A DNA stretch of 64,000 nt. Source: HGM04593 sp045613945. Its GTDB lineage: Bacteria; Bacteroidota; Bacteroidia; Bacteroidales; Bacteroidaceae. The notes below the pieces were generated by a model. That model did no database searches, was not told the origin of the DNA, and saw only the letters and a program-made list of their open reading frames with translations. Location: NCBI GenBank assembly GCA_045613945.1, contig JAZLBZ010000002.1, positions 1 to 64,000 on the forward strand. The letters run 5' to 3'. Below, piece by piece: positions 8,188-16,059 of this stretch. Made by a program: the position numbers and the translations under genes. The first letter of the stretch is position 1. Each line of letters opens with the position of its first letter.

Positions 8188-8793
8188 ATGAGCACACCAA
8201 TTGTAAAGAGCGCGCGTTTTGTGATAAGCAATACCGACATTAAGAAATGTCCGCAGGACGGCAAGCCCGAATATGCCTTCATTGGCCGTTCGAATGTAGG
8301 AAAATCGAGCCTTATAAATGCGCTTACAAACCAGAAAAAACTGGCGCAGACATCGGCAACACCGGGAAAGACTCTTCTTATAAACCACTATCTCATCAAC
8401 AATGAATGGTACTTGGTTGACCTTCCGGGCTATGGCTATGCAAAGCGCAGCAAGTCGCAGAACGAGCAACTGGAGCATATAATCTCTAGTTATGTGCTTG
8501 ACCGTGAGCCTATGACTCTTTTGTTTGTGCTCATAGACTGTCGTCACGAACCGCAGAAAATTGACCTCGAGTTTTTTCAGTGGCTTGGCGAGAACGGTGT
8601 GCCGTTCTCAATAATCTTCACAAAGGCCGACAAGTTGGCAAAAAGTGCTCTTGCTAAGAACATTGCCGCCTACAAGGCAAGGCTTCTCCAGGAGTGGGAG
8701 GAACTGCCTCCGGTATTTGTTACATCGTCCGAGAATGGTCTTGGAAAGAATGAGGTGCTGGGGTATATTGCCGAAATTAATTCCACACTATAA
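8188..8793 (+). CDS. engB: Ribosome-biogenesis GTPase EngB (YsxC/YihA)
   Basis: A 201-residue GTPase needed for assembly of the large ribosomal subunit. All GTPase motifs are present: G1 GRSNVGKSS, G2 Thr in TPGKT, G3 DLPGYGYA, G4 TKADK and a G5-like TSSENGLG. Length is normal. I chose the ATG at 8188 rather than an upstream in-frame ATG because the family starts a few residues before the conserved FVIS strand, and because the promoter would otherwise overlap the coding region. It is a stand-alone gene with its own promoter and terminator. Confidence 0.96.
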   Translation: MSTPIVKSARFVISNTDIKKCPQDGKPEYAFIGRSNVGKSSLINALTNQKKLAQTSATPGKTLLINHYLINNEWYLVDLPGYGYAKRSKSQNEQLEHIISSYVLDREPMTLLFVLIDCRHEPQKIDLEFFQWLGENGVPFSIIFTKADKLAKSALAKNIAAYKARLLQEWEELPPVFVTSSENGLGKNEVLGYIAEINSTL

Positions 8794-8836
8794 AAGATAG
8801 TCCATCTTTTTGAAAAGAATATGAAAATGCAGTTCG

Positions 8837-8870
8837 GGCAAGTGTATCAATATGCACTTGCCTGTTTTTT
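8837..8870 (+). terminator. Terminator of engB
   Basis: GGCAAGTG (8837-8844) pairs with CACTTGCC (8855-8862) and is followed by TGTTTTTTT. It is a standard intrinsic terminator 44 bases after the engB stop. Confidence 0.85.
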
Positions 8871-8885
8871 TATGAAAAAATGCGT

Positions 8886-8924
8886 ATGTTATTATTAACA
8901 TAACGCTAATAATTTGTATCTTTG
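8886..8924 (+). promoter_or_regulatory. Promoter and possible operator of the SusC/D operon
   Basis: TATCTTTG (8917-8924) is an exact -7 box. Instead of a -33 TTTG there is an inverted repeat ATGTTA-TTAT-TAACAT (8886-8901), a candidate activator or repressor site. The leader to the SusC start is about 155 bases and contains a GCCTTG/CAAGGC hairpin (9001-9026). A second -7-like TACTTTTG occurs at 8967-8974. Long leaders are usual in Bacteroidetes susC operons. Confidence 0.6.
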
Positions 8925-9081
8925 CGGCGGTTTTTGTTAATTAAACGAATAAAAACTTAATATTTATACTTTTGTGGAATGTGCCACGTGCTACGGCATT
9001 GCCTTGTTGCTTTTAGAATGCAAGGCTGTGTTGCGGTATGTGGGCATCTTTTTGTGTGGTAGAAAAACAACTTTTTTATAG

Positions 9082-11976
9082 ATGAGAAATAGAGTATTTT
9101 TGCTGTTTGCCATTCTCTGCGCATTTATGGTGCAGTCGGCCTGGGCGCAGTCCTTTAAGGTGAAGGGTAGGGTTACCTCTTCCGAGGACGGCGAGGGCAT
9201 GATTATGCTTACCGTTATGCAAAAGGGAACATCAAACGGCGTAGTCACAGACTTTGACGGAAATTATGAGATTGAAGTCAAGGGTGCTGCCGAGGCGCAG
9301 TTGCAATTCTCCTATGTGGGCTATACCGCCCAGGAGCATACTGTGAACAAGGAAACAAATGTGCTGAATGTGGTAATGGACCCCGAGCAGACAACAATGG
9401 ATGAGGTTGTGGTGGTTGCATATGGTGTCCGTAAAAAGGGAACAATCTCTGGTTCGGTGTCAACTGTAAAGGCCGAGAAACTTGAGAATGTGCCTGCAGT
9501 AAGTTTTGATCAGGCTCTGCAGGGTGCAACGCCGGGTATGACGGTGATATCAAACTCCGGAGAGCCAAGCAAGCCGGCTGTTTTCCAGATTCGCGGTACC
9601 AACTCAATCAACTCGGGAACCTCTCCGCTGTTCATTCTTGATGGTGTGCCCATCACAAGCGCCGATTTCAATGCCATCAATCCCGGTGACATTGAGTCAA
9701 TCAATGTGTTGAAGGATGCTTCGTCCACATCAATCTATGGAGCCCGTGCAGCAAACGGTGTGGTGGTAATCACAACCAAGCGCGGTACCTCTACTGAGAA
9801 GGTAGACGTTACCTTGCGTACACAGCAGGGTTTCTCAAATCTCGCTCATGGCGAGTGGAACATGATGAATACTGCCGAGAGAATCCAGTTCGAGAAGGAG
9901 ATTGGCCTTGATGCAGGACAGGACTACAATATTCTTGGCCAGACTGATATCAACTGGCTTGATGTGGTGTTCAATGACAGGGCTCGCCTGCAGGGATATG
10001 ACTTGGCTGTCAGCCACGCTACCGACAAACTGAACTACTTTGTTTCGGGAGGTTACTATGACCAGGACGGTATTGCACAGGGTTCTACGTTCTCGCGCTA
10101 CAATATGCGTTCCAATGTCGATGCAAGGGTGGCTTCATGGTTGAAAATCGGCACCAACACAATGTTGACATATGAAGAGGCACAGCAGGCCGATGACGGC
10201 GAATATGCTCTGTACACTCCAATCTCGGCGTGCCGCTTTATGCTTCCCTACTGGAATCCATATAAGGAGGATGGTTCGTTGGCATCTTCAAAGGATGGCA
10301 GTTGGAAGGGTACATCCTACAACCCGCTTGAGTGGATGGAGAACAATCCGCTCGACAACAAGAAGTACAAGGCGCTCAGCGTGCTCTATGCCGAGATTAC
10401 TCCGATACGCAACCTTACACTGCGTTCACAGTTCGGTGTGGACTACTCTCACTCTACTGCCGACATGAAGTCATATCCAAGTTTCGTGGGTAACAACGGT
10501 GTGGGTGCAGCGGGTCGCAGTTCATACACCACAGTGAACCTTACCATAACAAATACCATCAACTATAAGTTCGATGTTCAGCGCTATCATCACTTCAATG
10601 TGATGCTTGGACAGGAGGGTGTCGACTATCGCTCAGAGGGTTTCCAGGTGGTGACACGCGGACAGAACAATGATGCATTGACATTGCTGTCATCGGGAAC
10701 AAGGGCTTCGTCATGGGCTAATTCATATTCAAGCCATGCGTTCCTCTCTTTCTTTGCACGTGGCGAATATAACTACTACGACCGCTATTATGCCGACTTC
10801 TCGCTCCGTAGCGACGCTTCTTCACGCTTTGGAAAGGATGGCCGTTGGGCTACATTCTGGTCGCTCGGTTTCATGTGGGATGTGCGCAAGGAGAAATTCA
10901 TGCAGTCATGCAGCAAGTGGCTTACCAATGCCCAGGTGGCATTGAGTACCGGTACATCGGGTAACTCGTCAATCCCCGACTATGACCACCTTGCTCTTGT
11001 AGGCGGAGGCTCCAACTACATGGGTGAGGCCGGTATAGCTCCTGCCACACAGGGTAATGAGAAGTTGAGTTGGGAGCAACTGTGGACATCGAACCTTGCT
11101 ATCCATCTTGGTTTCTTTGGCCGTATGACTGCCGACATTGAACTTTACCACAAGAAGACAACCAATATGCTCATGCTTGTGCCACAGTCTTATGTGAACA
11201 ATGGTTTTGGAACACGCTGGGATAATGTGGGCGCAATGGTGAATCAGGGTTTTGAGGTGTCATTGGGCGCAGATGCTATCACCACGAAGGATTTCATCTG
11301 GAATATCAATGCCAACGCAAGCTATAACCATAACGAGATTACAGAACTCTATGGCGGTCTCGATGAGTATGAGATGTCAAACACATCGACAAAACTTGTT
11401 GTGGGTCACTCAATCGGTGAGTTCTACATAAATAGGTATGCCGGCGTGAACCCGGCAAACGGTGATGCTCTTTGGTATGACAAGGAGGGCAATATAACAA
11501 ACGTGTTCAGTGAAGAGGATAAGGTGCTGGTTGGCAAGAACTACAATGCGCCCTGGCAGGGTGGCTTTGGCACTTCAATGCACTACAAGGGTATCTCGTT
11601 GACAGCAAATTTCAGTTGGGTGGCCGACCGCTGGATGTTCAATAATGACCGTTTCTTTGAGGAGAGCAACGGCCTCTACTCGGCATATAACCAGTCGAAG
11701 CGCCTGCTTTACGACCGCTGGAAAGAACCGGGTGATGTTACCGACATTCCACGCTATGGCGTTACTCCGCAGATGGACTCGCGTTTCCTTGAGGATGCAT
11801 CGTTCATGCGCTTGAAGAACCTGATGCTCAGTTATGACTTCCCGCGTGCATTGCTTGCAAAGACCGGTTTTATGAGCCGTGCCCGTCTCTATGTCCAGGC
11901 GCAGAACCTGTTCACATGGACAAAGTTCACAGGTCTTGATCCTGAGTCTACAAGCAACGTCTACAAGGCGCAGTAA
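9082..11976 (+). CDS. SusC-like TonB-dependent transporter, ended early by an in-frame stop
   Basis: A 964-residue SusC/RagA-family transporter that would form the barrel of a SusCD nutrient importer. It has a signal peptide (MRNRVFLLF... to AWAQ), a carboxypeptidase-like domain (about residues 25-105, with ISVxG-type strands and DFDGNYEIEV), a TonB-box-like EQTTMDEVVVVAYG, a plug (about 110-235, ending DASSTSIYGARAANGVVVITTKRG) and a barrel. The frame stops at TAA 11974-11976, yet the next 14 codons in the same frame read PMSRQYTFGVEVTF and then stop. That is exactly the usual last strand and C-terminal Phe of SusC. Comparison with the common Q-Y-P ending suggests a Tyr codon changed to TAA. 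The truncated protein would lack its final beta strand and assembly signal, so it may be non-functional. Confidence 0.93.
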   Translation: MRNRVFLLFAILCAFMVQSAWAQSFKVKGRVTSSEDGEGMIMLTVMQKGTSNGVVTDFDGNYEIEVKGAAEAQLQFSYVGYTAQEHTVNKETNVLNVVMDPEQTTMDEVVVVAYGVRKKGTISGSVSTVKAEKLENVPAVSFDQALQGATPGMTVISNSGEPSKPAVFQIRGTNSINSGTSPLFILDGVPITSADFNAINPGDIESINVLKDASSTSIYGARAANGVVVITTKRGTSTEKVDVTLRTQQGFSNLAHGEWNMMNTAERIQFEKEIGLDAGQDYNILGQTDINWLDVVFNDRARLQGYDLAVSHATDKLNYFVSGGYYDQDGIAQGSTFSRYNMRSNVDARVASWLKIGTNTMLTYEEAQQADDGEYALYTPISACRFMLPYWNPYKEDGSLASSKDGSWKGTSYNPLEWMENNPLDNKKYKALSVLYAEITPIRNLTLRSQFGVDYSHSTADMKSYPSFVGNNGVGAAGRSSYTTVNLTITNTINYKFDVQRYHHFNVMLGQEGVDYRSEGFQVVTRGQNNDALTLLSSGTRASSWANSYSSHAFLSFFARGEYNYYDRYYADFSLRSDASSRFGKDGRWATFWSLGFMWDVRKEKFMQSCSKWLTNAQVALSTGTSGNSSIPDYDHLALVGGGSNYMGEAGIAPATQGNEKLSWEQLWTSNLAIHLGFFGRMTADIELYHKKTTNMLMLVPQSYVNNGFGTRWDNVGAMVNQGFEVSLGADAITTKDFIWNINANASYNHNEITELYGGLDEYEMSNTSTKLVVGHSIGEFYINRYAGVNPANGDALWYDKEGNITNVFSEEDKVLVGKNYNAPWQGGFGTSMHYKGISLTANFSWVADRWMFNNDRFFEESNGLYSAYNQSKRLLYDRWKEPGDVTDIPRYGVTPQMDSRFLEDASFMRLKNLMLSYDFPRALLAKTGFMSRARLYVQAQNLFTWTKFTGLDPESTSNVYKAQ

Positions 11977-12021
11977 CCAATGTCTCGCCAATACACATTT
12001 GGTGTTGAGGTTACATTCTAA
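11977..12021 (+). pseudogene. Detached C-terminal beta strand of the SusC gene
   Basis: These 14 sense codons plus TAA continue the SusC frame after the stop at 11974. They encode a typical outer-membrane C-terminal strand with alternating hydrophobic residues and a terminal Phe. No start codon or ribosome-binding site is suitable for separate use. The sequence remains intact, implying that the nonsense change is recent, is an assembly or sequencing error, or is suppressed. Confidence 0.8.
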
Positions 12022-12038
12022 ATTCAGGAGGGTTAAAG

Positions 12039-13574
12039 ATGAAAAATATAATTACCTATATATTATTGGCAACGATGCTTGTTGTTCCTGTGTCGTGCCT
12101 CGACAAATTTCCCGAGAGTGCAGTGCTCGAGGGGTCGGCAATTACAAATGTTGATGAGGCTAACCAGGCTGCGGTGGGTATATACTCAGCATTCCTCAGC
12201 GGCGCGCTCTACAGCGGCTATCTTACTCTGCTGCCCGATATCCAGTGCGATATGGTCTATGCAGTGAATGGCTATACAAATACATTCGGTGATGTGTGGC
12301 GCTGGGAGATTCTTGCTACAAACCCGCAGATTGAGGCAGTGTATGGCTCTCTCTATTCGGTGATCGGTAACTGCAACTTCTTGCTCGACAATGCCGAGAA
12401 ACTGGAAAAGACACTCACTAATGATACGGAACTCGATCGTCTGGAGTCGTATTGTGGTGAGGCATACTTTGCGCGTGCCCTTGCATACAGTGAACTGATA
12501 AAACTCTACTGTGTCGATTACAAGAGCGATGAGGCTGCCAAGAACGAACTTGGTGTCGTGCTCAAGACAAAGTACTATGAGAATTTGCCAAAAATTGAGC
12601 GAGCAACCCTTTATGAGTCCTATCAGCAGGTACTCAGCGACCTTGACAAGGCTGCGGAATTGCTGAAACTCGACGAGGATTATGACCCTGCTATAGATGG
12701 TGCACTCTATAACAACTCGGTCTACTTCAACGAGTATACAGTATATGCCCTACGTGCGCGTGTCGCTCTTTATATGCGCGACTATGAGGCTGCCATCAAG
12801 TACTCGTCAAAAATCATTGACAGCGACATGTTCTTCCTTTCAAGCGTGCATTCGCAGTACTCTTCGACAATGAACTATTACGACTATATGTGGCAGTATG
12901 ACCTCTCGTCCGAGGTTATATGGAAGGTGGGCTTTACATCTACCAACTACGGCGGTGCTCTTGGAACGGTGTTCTTCAACTATGACTATCAGTCATTCAA
13001 ACCCGACTATGTGCCTGCCCAGTGGGTGCTCGACCTCTATGGATATGGCGCAAATGACCTGCGCTACAACACATTCTTCTATGAGGCGCAGACCGGTTAC
13101 AGTCATGGCCTTACCTGGCCGCTGCTCTACAAGTATTGGGGTAACCAGTCACTCTACAGCGAGGCACAGTTGCTGAACGTTTCAATGCCTAAGGTGTTCC
13201 GCCTGTCCGAGCAGTACCTTATACGTGCCGAGGCCTACTGCCAGCTTGAGACGCCCGACTACGCAAAGGCCGGCAAGGATATATCAACCCTTCTGGCTGC
13301 ACGCTGCACTAATGCCTCGGTGGCATTGAATGCAAGCAATGCAATGGATATAATTGAGGAGGAGCGCATAAAGGAACTTTATATGGAGGGCTTCCGCCTG
13401 CAGGATCTCAAGCGCTGGGGCAAGGGCTTTGAGCGCACTCCGCAGGATCAGTCTCTCTCTAATGGCAGCAGCCTGAAGATTGCGGCAGACAACCCGCTCT
13501 TCGTGTGGCCAATTCCACAGCACGAGATTGAGTCTCCTGGTGCCAATATTCAGCCCAATGAAAGTAACAGATAA
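12039..13574 (+). CDS. SusD/RagB-family nutrient-binding lipoprotein
   Basis: A 511-residue lipoprotein forming the hinged lid over SusC that binds the transported substrate at the cell surface. The lipobox ends VPVSC (Cys at about 20). The SusD N-terminal motif is seen as DEANQAAVGIYSAFLS, and TPR-like helices lie in ARALAYSELIKLYCVDY and TVYALRARVALYMRDYEAA. The C-terminal RagB signature is EEERIKELYMEGFRLQDLKRWG, followed by P-L-F-V-W-P-I-P-Q-H-E. An AGGAGGG ribosome site lies seven bases before the ATG. It is intact, unlike its SusC partner. Confidence 0.95.
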   Translation: MKNIITYILLATMLVVPVSCLDKFPESAVLEGSAITNVDEANQAAVGIYSAFLSGALYSGYLTLLPDIQCDMVYAVNGYTNTFGDVWRWEILATNPQIEAVYGSLYSVIGNCNFLLDNAEKLEKTLTNDTELDRLESYCGEAYFARALAYSELIKLYCVDYKSDEAAKNELGVVLKTKYYENLPKIERATLYESYQQVLSDLDKAAELLKLDEDYDPAIDGALYNNSVYFNEYTVYALRARVALYMRDYEAAIKYSSKIIDSDMFFLSSVHSQYSSTMNYYDYMWQYDLSSEVIWKVGFTSTNYGGALGTVFFNYDYQSFKPDYVPAQWVLDLYGYGANDLRYNTFFYEAQTGYSHGLTWPLLYKYWGNQSLYSEAQLLNVSMPKVFRLSEQYLIRAEAYCQLETPDYAKAGKDISTLLAARCTNASVALNASNAMDIIEEERIKELYMEGFRLQDLKRWGKGFERTPQDQSLSNGSSLKIAADNPLFVWPIPQHEIESPGANIQPNESNR

Positions 13575-13586
13575 TAGCAGTGAGAT

Positions 13587-14519
13587 ATGAATATAAACAT
13601 TATATATAATTTATCAAGGAGAGTCTATGGCAAGGCGGTTGCAGCCCTTCTCCTTTTGCTTGCAGTTACAACCGGTATCACTGGCTGTGGTGATAGAAGC
13701 CTGACATATTCGGGACCTGACTATGTGCTCTTCTCGGACACACTCTATGTGTTGCCTGTGGCTGACGACGTTGAGTATCATAATATTCCTGTAGTTGCCA
13801 CAAAGGCCTGCGACTATGACAGGACCGTTGCTGTTGAGATTATTGATGCAGCCAGCAACGCTATTGAAGGCAAGCACTATTCTCTCGAATCGAACACAAT
13901 TACCATCCCTGCCGGCGAACTTGTTGGCAATGTGCGAGTACGTGGTTATCACAACAACATCGATGTGTATGACTCTTTGGGCTTCAAGTTGAATCTCATT
14001 GTACCCGAGGAACTGCAGTGGGATATCTATGGCGCCGAGGCAAATGTGCTGTTGCAGAAGGCATGCAAGTTCGACATCAATGCCTTTGCCGGATATTGTG
14101 TAGTCACATCTACCTACATAATGAACTACATGGAGGTTGACATGAGGCTGGTGAAGGCAGAGATTGACCCTGAGAATGAGAATACAGTAATTATGAGGAA
14201 TTACTTCTTCGATGGCTATGATGTTAGAATAAAATTCAACCCTGATGATATTATGAATCCGCTTGTTGAAATGGAAGACCAGGTCTTTGGCCCTACATCT
14301 GCGGCTTTTGGAACACTCTATGGTGAAGGATTGATAAGAATGTATCAGCCAACTGCATATACATCATACTTCAGCAGTTGCGAGAAGTTTATCTTCCAGT
14401 ACATGACGCTCTATGTTCCCGGTATGGCAGAAGGACAGAACACCGTTGGTACATTCGTGAATGCGGTTGAGTGGATTAGCGATGATGAGGCTGAGAAACT
14501 CAAGCGTGAGGGATACTAA
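13587..14519 (+). CDS. Lipoprotein of a SusCD-associated family (possibly DUF4984)
   Basis: A 310-residue lipoprotein with a long signal sequence ending TGITGC (Cys at about 33). The N-terminal half contains beta strands with an HYSLESNTITIPAGELVGNVRV segment typical of Calx-beta/DUF4843-like domains in SusCD loci. The second half (about 165-310) is unassigned. The position directly after SusD suggests an extra surface subunit of the importer that contacts substrate, as seen in other Bacteroides SusCD complexes carrying additional lipoproteins. The family name is a recollection, not a verified hit. Confidence 0.6.
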   Translation: MNINIIYNLSRRVYGKAVAALLLLLAVTTGITGCGDRSLTYSGPDYVLFSDTLYVLPVADDVEYHNIPVVATKACDYDRTVAVEIIDAASNAIEGKHYSLESNTITIPAGELVGNVRVRGYHNNIDVYDSLGFKLNLIVPEELQWDIYGAEANVLLQKACKFDINAFAGYCVVTSTYIMNYMEVDMRLVKAEIDPENENTVIMRNYFFDGYDVRIKFNPDDIMNPLVEMEDQVFGPTSAAFGTLYGEGLIRMYQPTAYTSYFSSCEKFIFQYMTLYVPGMAEGQNTVGTFVNAVEWISDDEAEKLKREGY

Positions 14520-14532
14520 AAAGATGACACAT

Positions 14533-16044
14533 ATGAAATATATAAGCAAATGGTATATTGCCTGCCTTGCAATGGCTCTCTGTTGCCTGGGTGTGGCTTG
14601 TTCCGATGACGAGGAGATTGTTCCTGTTGAGGTGTCGTTTACCGCACCGGGTGAATTTGATATGGCATCACTCGACAGCTGTGAAAGCATTGTCAGCTCG
14701 TTAGAACTTACTTCAAATGGTGCCTGGAGTCTCTGCAGCGACAAGATGTGGGTAAAACTCTCATTGCAGGCCGACGGTGAGTTCTTCAACGACATTCAGG
14801 GTGGTGAGGGTACACACACCGTATATATAAAGGTTACTAACGACGCGCGTGGTTTCGGCGATGCAAAGGCCAACGTTACTGTTATTGCCGGCGGTGTGTC
14901 AAAAAGTGTAGCGACTATTGAACGCAAGGGCAAGGAGCATGAGTTTGCGCTCTTGTCACGTGAAGGCGAGGCGCTTGACAGAATTGAGATAGGTACCGAT
15001 GCGACTGCTTGGGTTGCTCCTGTTGCCAATTTCGATTGTTCGATACTCGATTGTCCCGCTTGGCTTGCAGCACCAGTGGCGCTTGACGGCGGTTTTACCT
15101 TGAATGTGGCTACAGCCTATGTTCCATTTGAGAAAGAGGGAACTGTCATCTTCGGTAATGTTGACCGCAGCGTAGTTTATGAAGTTCCTGTAGCGTATGT
15201 GGGTATGGAGCCTACACTGATGAGCATTGAGGGTGACTACACTCCTTGGGGCTGGAAGGTGTCGCCAGACGGAAAGACATTCCTGCAGGAGACTACATCG
15301 GCTTCGGGCGAGAACATTGAGACTGTGGTTGAGAATGCACTCACCTTCTCTGTAACCTGTTTCAATTATGACTACAAGCTGGTACCACTCCAGGTGAACG
15401 AAGGAAAACTTGCATTGATGGGTGCCGATGAGTCGTGGATACGTGCATCGCAGAATGAGAATGAGCCTTCGAAGTTGAACGTCTCTGTTACCGAAATGGA
15501 GGCGACATCACGCGCCGGCTACCTCTTTGCCGTCCCTGCTGCAATGTATGACAACTTTGCCGATTCACTTGCTGTAAGCAGCGATGTAGATGCATTCGTC
15601 GATTCAAATATCTCTTATGTTGTGCTTGAGGTAGAGCAGAAGAGTCTTGAGGGTACCGATGGTTTCATCATTACCGATGCCGATGGTGCTCCTGTAGCAT
15701 GTAATGTGGAGGAGGAGTATTATGAGTGGCTCTGCAGCGAGTTCTCGATAACCGATCTCACAGCCTGTGAGCTTGTTCCAGGCAAGAGCTATACAATCGT
15801 GACAAGGCTCAATGCCAATGACTGGCAGGGTGATTTCGCCTTGGAGAATATTGATGACAGGACATCTGTGCGTCTGAAATCATGGGGTATTACAGCTTCC
15901 AATAATCCTGTGCTTGGCGAGGATGGCCTGTACAGGTTTAACATTACAGTTCCTGCATCACTTGGTAAAGAGGTCATGTTGCGTCTGTACACACCTCAGA
16001 TTGTAAACCTCAAGGCTCTTGTCATAAGACCTGTGACAGAATGA
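14533..16044 (+). CDS. BACON-like surface lipoprotein
   Basis: About 503 residues from the chosen start; an ATG nine bases earlier is also possible. The lipobox is CCLGVAC followed by SDDEE, an acidic run of the kind that directs Bacteroidetes lipoproteins to the outer face. A BACON-like beta-sandwich covers about residues 30-140, with an L-T-S-N-G-A-W-S strand and a later V-T-V-I-A-G-G strand. The remaining ~350 residues appear beta-rich and unassigned. BACON domains usually act as spacers or binding modules in surface proteins. It begins within 15 bases of the previous stop, so it belongs to the operon. Confidence 0.65.
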   Translation: MKYISKWYIACLAMALCCLGVACSDDEEIVPVEVSFTAPGEFDMASLDSCESIVSSLELTSNGAWSLCSDKMWVKLSLQADGEFFNDIQGGEGTHTVYIKVTNDARGFGDAKANVTVIAGGVSKSVATIERKGKEHEFALLSREGEALDRIEIGTDATAWVAPVANFDCSILDCPAWLAAPVALDGGFTLNVATAYVPFEKEGTVIFGNVDRSVVYEVPVAYVGMEPTLMSIEGDYTPWGWKVSPDGKTFLQETTSASGENIETVVENALTFSVTCFNYDYKLVPLQVNEGKLALMGADESWIRASQNENEPSKLNVSVTEMEATSRAGYLFAVPAAMYDNFADSLAVSSDVDAFVDSNISYVVLEVEQKSLEGTDGFIITDADGAPVACNVEEEYYEWLCSEFSITDLTACELVPGKSYTIVTRLNANDWQGDFALENIDDRTSVRLKSWGITASNNPVLGEDGLYRFNITVPASLGKEVMLRLYTPQIVNLKALVIRPVTE

Positions 16045-16059
16045 TAAACGGATAGGATT

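Noticed and set aside
11977..12021. SusC ending by a frameshift
   Set aside because: The tail is in the same frame as the gene, so the interruption is a nonsense codon, not an insertion or deletion.
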